Assembly (NCBI GenBank): GCA_016793585.1
Contig: JAEUJR010000809.1
Location: 1 to 13,282, forward strand
From: Archangium sp.
Lineage (GTDB): Bacteria > Myxococcota > Myxococcia > Myxococcales > Myxococcaceae
Length of the DNA stretch: 13,282 bases
Reading direction: 5' to 3'
The position numbers were made by a program, and so were the translations under genes. This document shows, piece after piece, positions 1-5,447 of the stretch (the first letter of the stretch is position 1; each line of letters begins with the position of its first letter). The notes under the pieces were generated by a model. It was not told the DNA's origin. It searched no databases and saw nothing but the letters and a program-made list of their open reading frames with translations.

Positions 1-1098
1 CTCCATCGGGTGGTCGCCCTGCCGGTCCATCACGGCGCGAAGGCGGGCGACGCGTTGGGCGAGCTCGGTTGGCGCGACGATGAAGCCAAGCCGCAGCCCG
101 GGAGCGAGCACCTTCGAGAGCGTGCCCACGCTCGCCACCACACCGCTGTCGTCACTGGCCAGCAACGGCAACACCGGCCGGCCCTGGTAGTGAAACTCGT
201 GGTCGTAGTCGTCCTCGATGATCAGCATGCGGTGGTTGCGCGCGAGCCCGAGCAACGCCAGCCGCCGCGCCGCCGACCTCGTCCCCGTCGGCGGGTACTG
301 ATGATGAGGCGTCACGTACACCGCGCGTACACGACGCCGTCGCAGCAACTTCGCGAGCGCTTCGTCGTTCAGGCCCTCATCATCGACCGCGATGGGCTCG
401 AGCCTCGCGCCGATGAGTCGCAGCGCGTCCCACGCGGGCCGGTAGCCGAGCGCCTCGACCGCCACCGTCTCTCCCGGAGCCACGACCGCTCTCGCGATGA
501 GGTCGAGCGCCATCTGACTGCCGCGGGTGACGACGACCTGCTCCATCGTCGCAGGCACGCCGCGCAGGTCGGCCACCATGTTCGCGAGCGCGCGCCGCAA
601 CGAGGGATGTCCGGCGGGGTCTCCATACTCGAGCAGGTGCCGGCCCTTCCGGCGCACGACCCGCCGCCACGTGCGCGCGATGAGCTCGACGGGAAAGAGC
701 CGAGGGTCGGGCGTTCCTGCCGACAGGTGCATCACGCCGCTGGGCAACGTGAACCTTCGCTCGCCGAGAAATGAGGGCAGCGGCCCGAGGCGCAGGCCGA
801 GTGATGGCAGGCCGGGCGCGCGCGAGAGGCGGGGCTCCACCGGCAGCTGCTCCTGCACCCACGTGCCGCGCGTCGGCGTCGAGCGCACCCAGCCCTGTGC
901 TTCGAGCTCGGCGACCGCGGCGACCACGGTGTTGCGGTTGACGTCGAGCGCGTTCGCCCACGCGCGCGTGCCAGGCAGGCGTTGCCCCGGCTTCAAGCGG
1001 CCCCGGCGAATGTCTTCGATGACGCCGTGGGTGATGCGCAGAAACACCGGCGCCTCGGCAGGGCCTGCGTCGCTCAACGTCACGTTCCAGGAAGCCAT
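1..1098 (-). CDS. MocR/PdxR-type transcriptional regulator (GntR HTH + aminotransferase-like domain), 3' end off window
   Basis: Starts at the ATG whose complement is at 1096-1098 and stays open to the left edge, giving 366 residues without a stop. Residues about 16-82 form a GntR-type winged helix: VFLRITHGVIEDIRRGRLKPG, then LPGTRAWANALDVNRNTV and a QGWVRSTPTRGTWV wing. Residues about 120-366 are a fold-type I aminotransferase domain, with GDPAGHPSLRRAL (159-171), TRGSQMALDL (191-200), EDDYDHEF (295-302) and GTLSKVLAPGLRLGF (325-339), in which K329 is the expected PLP Schiff-base lysine. MocR proteins use PLP or an aminated ligand to switch DNA binding and usually control a divergent neighbour and themselves. 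Family members are near 470 residues, so about 100 are missing. No Shine-Dalgarno is evident. The family is secure; the ligand and target are inferred. Confidence 0.93.
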   Translation of the reverse strand, partial: MASWNVTLSDAGPAEAPVFLRITHGVIEDIRRGRLKPGQRLPGTRAWANALDVNRNTVVAAVAELEAQGWVRSTPTRGTWVQEQLPVEPRLSRAPGLPSLGLRLGPLPSFLGERRFTLPSGVMHLSAGTPDPRLFPVELIARTWRRVVRRKGRHLLEYGDPAGHPSLRRALANMVADLRGVPATMEQVVVTRGSQMALDLIARAVVAPGETVAVEALGYRPAWDALRLIGARLEPIAVDDEGLNDEALAKLLRRRRVRAVYVTPHHQYPPTGTRSAARRLALLGLARNHRMLIIEDDYDHEFHYQGRPVLPLLASDDSGVVASVGTLSKVLAPGLRLGFIVAPTELAQRVARLRAVMDRQGDHPME

Positions 1099-1102
1099 GA
1101 GG

Positions 1103-1149
1103 CATGGACTAGCAGAAATGTCGAAACTGGACCTTCTGGCTGGTCCATG
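1103..1149. promoter_or_regulatory. Putative MocR/PdxR operator in the divergent spacer
   Basis: The 71 bases between the two divergent starts are dominated by an inverted repeat. The arm CATGGACTAGCAGAA (1103-1117) matches the reverse complement of TTCTGGCTGGTCCATG (1134-1149) with one T/C mismatch and one extra base. A third copy of the core, CTGGACC (1127-1133), lies inside on the plus strand. This gives TGGACY half-sites at 1105-1110 and 1128-1133 (direct, 23 bases apart) and 1142-1147 (inverted). MocR proteins such as TauR are known to bind repeats with a core close to CTGGACY (recalled, not searched). The left arm ends 5 bases from the regulator's start, which suits autoregulation. No convincing -35/-10 pair was picked out. 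Confidence 0.6.
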
Positions 1150-1169
1150 ACTTCGGCACCGTGCGCATC

Positions 1170-2228
1170 ATGAGACGACGCGAATACGAAGCGCCCATCG
1201 AGCTGGCCCACGAGCTGTTCCGAACCGCCCATACGATGCAGGTGGCGGGCACGAACGCCGAGGGAGAGGTGCTGCTGAAGTCGCTGCACGGCGTGGTCGA
1301 CGACGGCTGGGTCTGCTTTCACGCAGCGCCCGCGGGCGAGAAGACGTCGCTGCTCGGTCGTCAGGTGGTCGTGTCGGTGGAGGAGACGGTGGCGCGGCTG
1401 CCCAGCTACTTCCTCGACGCCGAGCGCGCGTGCCCGGCGACGACGCTGTTTCGCGGGGCGCAGGTGCGAGGCGTGCTGACGGCCATCGAGGAGCCAGAGC
1501 GAAAGGCGCGCGTGCTCCAGCGGTTGATGGAGAAGCTCCAGCCCGAGGGTGGGCACGCAATCATCGAGGCGCAGTCACCGCTCTACCGCGCGGCCGTGAA
1601 GGGCATTCTCATCGGCGGCGTGTCGCTCGACGGCGCCACGGCCAAGGCCAAGCTCGGCCAGAACCGCAACGACGAGGCGCGGCTGAAGGTGATGGAGCAA
1701 CTGTGGAAGCGCGGTGCTCCGGGAGACGTTCGTGCCATCGAGCTGATCCGCGAGGTGAACCCGAGCACGCCTGTGCCGTCGTTTCTCCAGAGTGAACACG
1801 GCCTTCGACTGCACGCGGCGCTCGATGCTCGTTCGCTCGACGAGATGATTGGGCTGCTGCACGGCGAGTACTGGAACGACGTCTTCTCCGAAGCCGAGCT
1901 CCGCCGCGCGCATCTCGGCAGCTCGGCCTGGGTCGGAGCGCGGGCTCCCGATGGCCAACTCGTCGCAACGGCGCGCGCGTTGAGCGACGGTGGAAAGTAC
2001 GCGTGGATCTACGACGTGGCCGTTCGCTCCGATTGGCGTCGGCGTGGCGTCGGCCAGGCGCTGATGCGGCTGCTGCTCGATCATCCCGCGGTGCGCTCGT
2101 GTTCGCGGGTTCGGCTCGGGACGCGCGATGCGCAGTCGCTCTATCGGCGCTTCGGCTTCGTCGAGGTCGCGACCATCAAGCGCCCGTACGCCACGACCGA
2201 CATGGTGCTCGTTCGCGCGAACGACTGA
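1170..2228 (+). CDS. PNPOx-like FMN-binding domain fused to GNAT N-acetyltransferase
   Basis: 352 residues from the ATG at 1170. A GTG at 1161 would add three residues, but the MRRREYE start resembles the MRR opening of NimA-like flavin proteins. Residues about 1-185 look like the NimA/pyridoxamine-phosphate-oxidase-like split barrel: VLLKSLHGVVDDGWVCFHAA, then GRQVVVSVEE and FRGAQVRGVLT. Residues about 215-350 are a GNAT acetyltransferase, with AWIYDVAVRSDWRRRGVGQA carrying the acetyl-CoA pyrophosphate loop (RRRGVG about 290-295) and the late motif DAQSLYRRFGF. Such bifunctional fusions are known, but their substrates are generally not. Divergence from a MocR regulator with a shared operator suggests control by PLP, an amine or an amino acid, and possibly a role in handling a toxic amine or B6 vitamer. 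That role is inference. Confidence 0.87.
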   Translation: MRRREYEAPIELAHELFRTAHTMQVAGTNAEGEVLLKSLHGVVDDGWVCFHAAPAGEKTSLLGRQVVVSVEETVARLPSYFLDAERACPATTLFRGAQVRGVLTAIEEPERKARVLQRLMEKLQPEGGHAIIEAQSPLYRAAVKGILIGGVSLDGATAKAKLGQNRNDEARLKVMEQLWKRGAPGDVRAIELIREVNPSTPVPSFLQSEHGLRLHAALDARSLDEMIGLLHGEYWNDVFSEAELRRAHLGSSAWVGARAPDGQLVATARALSDGGKYAWIYDVAVRSDWRRRGVGQALMRLLLDHPAVRSCSRVRLGTRDAQSLYRRFGFVEVATIKRPYATTDMVLVRAND

Positions 2229-2255
2229 AGCCTCTGGAGGTCACGCGCTGCGGAG

Positions 2256-2555
2256 TCACTCTGAATCCCTGAGCCGAAAGCCACAGTGCCGGCAGGTTTG
2301 TCTCCACGGAACGTGCAGGAAGAAGGGCCCGATGAAGAATGCACGGCCGCACGTTGGGCATTTCCACCTGGCGATCCAGGAAGAGACGACGAGCAGCGCC
2401 ACCACCGTGCCGATGAGGAACGGAAGAGGGGCTCGAGCGAACGCCAGTCCGATGAGGAGAACGTACAAGGCCGCGAGCAGAATTTTGGCGCGGTACAACC
2501 GCTTCACCGCTGAGGAGTCGGTGAGCCTCGAGTACCGGTTCGTGTTCTCGGTCAT
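2256..2555 (-). CDS. Small membrane protein with C-terminal zinc-ribbon motif
   Basis: 99 residues from the ATG complementary to 2553-2555. The frame stays open further upstream into the crotonase gene, but this start leaves a natural 10-base gap after that gene's stop. After a short polar N-terminus there are two hydrophobic segments (about 24-40 and 45-60) and then two CxxC pairs, CPTCG (66-70) and CRHCG (88-92), 18 residues apart. This is a zinc-ribbon/rubredoxin-like knuckle presumably on the cytosolic face. The hydrophobic stretch GRAFFIGPFFLHVPW between the knuckles could touch the membrane. I do not recognise a named family. It is the last gene of a probable three-gene minus-strand unit and converges with the GNAT fusion, with 27 bases between the stops. 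Confidence 0.72.
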   Translation of the reverse strand: MTENTNRYSRLTDSSAVKRLYRAKILLAALYVLLIGLAFARAPLPFLIGTVVALLVVSSWIARWKCPTCGRAFFIGPFFLHVPWRQTCRHCGFRLRDSE

Positions 2556-2565
2556 CGTCGAACAG

Positions 2566-3342
2566 TCAGCTTCCGCGAAACACCGGCGCGCGTCGTGCGG
2601 CAGCCGCAGCCAACCCTTCGGCCATGTCCGCGCTCCCGTAGCTGACGGCCTGATGCGCGGCCTCGGCCTCGAGACACTTCTGCAACGCCGCGCTATCGAC
2701 ACCCAGCTCGGCCTTGAGCGCCTTCACCGCCAGCGGCGCCTGAGCCGCCAACGTGCTGGCCAGCTTCATCGCCGCGGGAAGCACGCCGCCCGCCGGGTAC
2801 TCCTCGAGCGCCAGCCCGAGCCCGACCGCGTCGCCACCATCGAACCGTTCACCCGTCATCAACAGCTTCGCCGCCACCTGCGCGCCCGCCCGTCTCGCCA
2901 CGAAGTACGTCGCGCCCATGCCGGGGTGCAGCCCGAGCTGCACGAAGTTGAGCCCCAGCTTCGCGTCGCTCTGCACCACCATGAAGTCGCACGCGAGCGC
3001 GAGGCACAGGCCCGCGCCCATCGCCGCGCCCTCCACGGCTGCCACTGTCGGCACTTCGAGCTCGAGCACGCTCAGGTAGCGCGCGTAGAAGCCGAGCATG
3101 AAGCGCCGTGCCTCGTCGGCCGAGACGCTCCGGAGCCGCTCGAGCATCGCGAGGTCGCCACCGCCCGAGAACGCGCCGCCAGCGCCCATCAACACCACCG
3201 CGCGCACGTCGGAGCGTTGCTTCAGCTCCTCGACGCGCGCCTTCAACGCGTCACCGAGCTCGGGCGTCATCGCGTTCTTCCGCCCCGGCTCGTCGAGCGT
3301 GAGCGTCGCGACCATTCCTTCCACCGACAGATGCACTGGCAT
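2566..3342 (-). CDS. Enoyl-CoA hydratase/isomerase (crotonase) family protein lacking the usual catalytic glutamates
   Basis: 258 residues, a normal length for the family. The start ATG (complement 3340-3342) has GAGG 7 bases upstream (complement 3350-3353). Crotonase-fold signatures are LTLDEPGRKNAMTPEL (14-29), the first oxyanion-hole loop GAFSGGGDLAML, the second loop VEGAAMGAGLCLALACDF and LGLHPGMGATYFVARRAG. Family members bind acyl-CoA thioesters. By eye alignment with rat enoyl-CoA hydratase, the Glu144 position falls on a Phe in LNFVQLGL and the Glu164 position on a Lys in AAKLLMTGERF. Ordinary hydratase chemistry is therefore doubtful; an isomerase, thioesterase-like or other crotonase activity is possible. 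It lies 29 bases after the Gre-like gene and 10 before the zinc-ribbon gene, so co-transcription is likely. Family secure, reaction unknown. Confidence 0.9.
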   Translation of the reverse strand: MPVHLSVEGMVATLTLDEPGRKNAMTPELGDALKARVEELKQRSDVRAVVLMGAGGAFSGGGDLAMLERLRSVSADEARRFMLGFYARYLSVLELEVPTVAAVEGAAMGAGLCLALACDFMVVQSDAKLGLNFVQLGLHPGMGATYFVARRAGAQVAAKLLMTGERFDGGDAVGLGLALEEYPAGGVLPAAMKLASTLAAQAPLAVKALKAELGVDSAALQKCLEAEAAHQAVSYGSADMAEGLAAAAARRAPVFRGS

Positions 3343-3371
3343 GCGCGAACCTCAGCACGAGGGTGGCCTTC

Positions 3372-3872
3372 TCAGCGAACGGTCTCGACCGTCGCCTCTT
3401 CCACCCCGCGGGGACGTTCGACCTCGATCTGCGAGCCCTCTTTCGCGTCGAGCAACGCGCGCGCGAGCGGAGCCTCGATGCTCAGCCGCCCCGACTTCAC
3501 GTCGGCTTCATCGGGCCCCACGAGCCGCACCGTCTGCGCGCGACCATCGCTCCAGCGCAGCGTCACCGTGCTGCCGAACCGCACGACGCCGTCGGGTGTC
3601 TCGGGCGGCGGCACCACGCGCACGCTCTCGAGGGTCGCGCTGATCATCGCCACGCGCGCCTCGAGCTGCCGCCTGGCCTGCTCGCGCTCGTGCTCGACCG
3701 ACAACCCGCGCACCTCGGCCCGGCCGCTCGTCTCGAGCCGCGCCAGCTCGTCGACGAGCGCCTTGTGACCCTCGGGCGTGATGGGCCGCTCCTGGCCGCG
3801 CGCCACCCGCTGTGGGGGCCGGCCCGCGACAGACGTGTCTTCCGTCTCTTCGCTGGTGAAGGCTTTCGACAT
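3372..3872 (-). CDS. GreA/GreB-family transcript cleavage factor homologue
   Basis: 166 residues from the ATG at complement 3870-3872. The opening MSKAFTSEE and PITPEGHKALVDELARLE (30-47) resemble GreB-like proteins, where the N-terminal coiled coil enters the RNA polymerase secondary channel. Residues about 36-85 form the coiled coil. Residues about 95-165 form the FKBP-like C-terminal domain, with VRFGSTVTLRWSDG, VRLVGPDEADVKSGRLSIEAPLARALLDAKEGS and a final VETV strand. Canonical Gre proteins rescue backtracked polymerase through a GDxxEN motif at the coiled-coil tip. Here the tip region reads RAEVRGLSVEHERE and that motif cannot be recognised. It may regulate polymerase without stimulating cleavage, as Gfh1-type proteins do. 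It heads the probable operon with the crotonase and zinc-ribbon genes. Confidence 0.87.
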   Translation of the reverse strand: MSKAFTSEETEDTSVAGRPPQRVARGQERPITPEGHKALVDELARLETSGRAEVRGLSVEHEREQARRQLEARVAMISATLESVRVVPPPETPDGVVRFGSTVTLRWSDGRAQTVRLVGPDEADVKSGRLSIEAPLARALLDAKEGSQIEVERPRGVEEATVETVR

Positions 3873-3880
3873 CGGTCACA

Positions 3881-3885
3881 TCCTC
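3881..3885 (-). promoter_or_regulatory. Shine-Dalgarno of the Gre-family gene
   Basis: On the minus strand GAGGA lies 8 bases upstream of the ATG at complement 3870-3872, a good match in sequence and spacing. It supports this start for the 166-residue protein. Confidence 0.65.
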
Positions 3886-3982
3886 GTCGGGTCGGCCGCC
3901 GGTGTCACGGCTGGCCCACGGGCTCGGCACCACTCCAGAGCGTCGTTTGAATCGCACGCCCGATGCGGCATGAAGTCGCGTC
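3886..3982. other. Divergent spacer between the Gre-family gene and the AGMO-like gene
   Basis: This must hold promoters for both directions. I see no clear -35/-10 pair, terminator or operator repeat. It contains a TTTGAATC patch near 3948-3955 that stands out as AT-richer than its surroundings. No small gene is supported here. Confidence 0.4.
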
Positions 3983-5095
3983 GTGGGGCCCAACCTCATC
4001 GCGCTGGCGATTCCGCTCTTCTTCGTCGGCATCGCTCTCGAGCTGGCCGTGGCGTCGCGCCGCCGGGTGAAGGCCTATCGCCTCGGAGACGCCATCGGCG
4101 ACATGGGCTGCGGCGTCATGCAGCAGCTCGTCTCGAACCTGCTCGCCGGCTGGGTCACCTTCGCGGCCTATGCGTGGGTCTTTCAGTTTCGCCTCTTCGA
4201 CCTGCCGACGACGTGGCTGCCCTGGGTGGCGGCGCTGCTCGGCGTCGAGTTTGCCTACTACTGGTGGCACCGCCTCTCGCACGAGGTGAACCTGCTCTGG
4301 GCCGCGCACGTCGTTCACCACCACAGCGAGGACTACAACCTCGCCGTCGCCTTGCGGCAGTCGGTGACGACGTGGGCGACGAGCCTGCCGTTCTGGTTGC
4401 CGCTCGCGCTGCTCGGCATTCCCACCACGCCGTTCGCGGTGATGCTGGGCCTCACCACGCTGTACCAGTTCTGGATTCACACCGAGCTCATCAAGCCGCT
4501 CGGCTTCCTCGAGAAGTGGCTCAACACGCCGGCGCTCCACCGCGTGCATCACGCCATCAACCCGGGCTACCTCGACAAGAACCACGGCGCGACGTTCAGC
4601 GTCTTCGACCGCCTGTTCGGTACGTGGAAACCCGAGACCGAGCCGTGCGTGTACGGCACGACGGCGCCGCTCGGCAGCTTCAACCCGCTCTGGGCGCAGG
4701 TGGAGCGCTACGTCGAGCTCGTGCGCCTCGCCCGCCGCGCGCCCACGGTGCTCGACGCGCTCAAGGTCTTCGTCGCGTCGCCCGCGTGGCGCCCCGCGTG
4801 GATGGGGGAGGCCCCCAAACGTGATTGGGCCGTGAAGTACGACGTCACCGCCTCCGAGGTGGTCAAGCGCTACGTGTTCTCGCAGTGGCTCGTGCTGCTC
4901 GTGGCCACCTTCGTGTTCCTCATGTGGGGGCAGGGCGAAGCGCTCGAGTGGCGGCTCGCCTTCGCGGCGTGCATCGCGCTCGCGACCACGACGATTCCGG
5001 GGCTGCTCGAGGGCAAGGCCTGGGCGAAGCCGCTCGAGGTCGTTCGCTGTGTCGGCTCGGCCGCCTGCATGGCGGCGTTCATCGTGTCGCGTTGA
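3983..5095 (+). CDS. Sterol desaturase/fatty acid hydroxylase superfamily membrane enzyme, alkylglycerol-monooxygenase-like
   Basis: 370 residues. The in-frame stop TGA at 3971-3973 leaves the GTG at 3983 as the only start before the conserved region; no Shine-Dalgarno is evident. Three histidine clusters that bind the di-iron centre are present: HRLSH (96-100), HVVHHH (109-114) and HRVHH (186-190), with further His at 166 and 201. The segments SHEVNLLWAAH and HHHSEDYNLAVALRQS resemble alkylglycerol monooxygenase (AGMO), which cleaves glyceryl ether lipids, more than classic sterol desaturases. Membrane segments lie near 5-24, 48-70, 80-95, 135-165 and, after a soluble stretch, 300-316 and 325-340, with a last hydrophobic segment at 354-368. 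Myxobacteria make ether lipids linked to development, so ether-lipid turnover is a reasonable inferred role. The exact substrate is not visible. Confidence 0.88.
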   Translation: MGPNLIALAIPLFFVGIALELAVASRRRVKAYRLGDAIGDMGCGVMQQLVSNLLAGWVTFAAYAWVFQFRLFDLPTTWLPWVAALLGVEFAYYWWHRLSHEVNLLWAAHVVHHHSEDYNLAVALRQSVTTWATSLPFWLPLALLGIPTTPFAVMLGLTTLYQFWIHTELIKPLGFLEKWLNTPALHRVHHAINPGYLDKNHGATFSVFDRLFGTWKPETEPCVYGTTAPLGSFNPLWAQVERYVELVRLARRAPTVLDALKVFVASPAWRPAWMGEAPKRDWAVKYDVTASEVVKRYVFSQWLVLLVATFVFLMWGQGEALEWRLAFAACIALATTTIPGLLEGKAWAKPLEVVRCVGSAACMAAFIVSR

Positions 5096-5098
5096 TCA
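5093..5098. other. TGATCA palindrome shared by two abutting stop codons
   Basis: TGA (5093-5095) ends the AGMO-like gene on the plus strand. TCA (5096-5098) is the complement of the TGA ending the minus-strand mini-protein gene. There are zero bases between the two coding regions and no terminator-like hairpin around the junction. Confidence 0.85.
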
Positions 5099-5323
5099 GC
5101 GGCGCGTGAGCAGCTCGAGCAGGTCGTTCGACATCTGGTCCGACGACTGAATCACCTTGAGGCTCGCGCGAAACGCATGCGACGCCGAGAGGCTCTCGAC
5201 GACGGGCTCCACGTCGAGGCCGCCGCCCGACAGCGTCACCTGGTCGACCGGCATCGCCGTCGCGCTCGCGGCGCGGTCGAGCCGCTGCGTCGCGCGCTGC
5301 AGCCCCGCGATGCCGCTCGCCAT
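5096..5323 (-). CDS. Flagellar basal-body rod-like mini-protein (FlgC/FlgE-type N- and C-terminal motifs)
   Basis: 75 residues from the ATG at complement 5321-5323; an upstream GTG (complement 5339-5341) would add six. The start MASGIAGLQRATQRLDRAAS (1-20) resembles the N-terminal motif of rod/hook proteins (SG...A..RLD..A.NIAN), although the usual NIAN is replaced by SATAM. The end resembles the rod C-terminal domain: SASHAFRASLKVIQSSDQMS (46-65) followed by NDLLELL, compared with the family pattern AF.AN.KVI.T.D.M...LL. Only about 20 residues with a GGG turn join the two, so the whole central D1 body of a true rod protein is absent. The two ends would pair as a helical hairpin or coiled coil. 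No flagellar genes are nearby. Comparable short proteins annotated as flagellar rod C-terminal domain exist, but their role is unknown to me. Confidence 0.7.
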   Translation of the reverse strand: MASGIAGLQRATQRLDRAASATAMPVDQVTLSGGGLDVEPVVESLSASHAFRASLKVIQSSDQMSNDLLELLTRR

Positions 5324-5447
5324 GGCCGAAGGAACCTTCACCTCTCAACCATGCGAGCCGGCGCCGCGCATTGCAATGGGCCACTGCCGACCCCGCGCGG
5401 GTCGCGAGAGACCTGCCGGGCCACGGCAATCGCGATAGGACCCGGGC
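5324..5447. promoter_or_regulatory. Divergent spacer with a short inverted repeat
   Basis: These 124 bases separate the rod-like mini-protein gene and the RelA/SpoT-like gene and should carry both promoters. The only clear structure is GACCC (5389-5393), CGCGC, GGGTC (5399-5403), a 5-base-pair inverted repeat that could be an operator or a small hairpin. AGGA at 5437-5440, 7 bases before the ATG at 5448, is a possible ribosome-binding site for the plus-strand gene. No confident -35/-10 elements. Confidence 0.35.

Noticed and set aside
10..774. 254-codon open frame on the plus strand
   Set aside because: It is antisense to the aminotransferase domain of the MocR regulator, which reads cleanly with the PLP lysine motif on the minus strand.
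1161..1169. GTG start three codons upstream for the PNPOx-like/GNAT fusion
   Set aside because: The ATG at 1170 gives the MRRREYE opening expected for NimA-like proteins. Neither start has a good Shine-Dalgarno, so the GTG is not excluded.
2231..2240. CCTC-TG-GAGG as a terminator between the GNAT fusion and the zinc-ribbon gene
   Set aside because: The stem is only four base pairs with a two-base loop and no T-run; it is too weak to call.
2128..3768. 546-codon open frame on the plus strand
   Set aside because: It lies antisense to the zinc-ribbon, crotonase and Gre-family genes, which have clear family motifs. Its translation is Arg/His/Ser-rich low-complexity sequence typical of shadow frames in GC-rich DNA.
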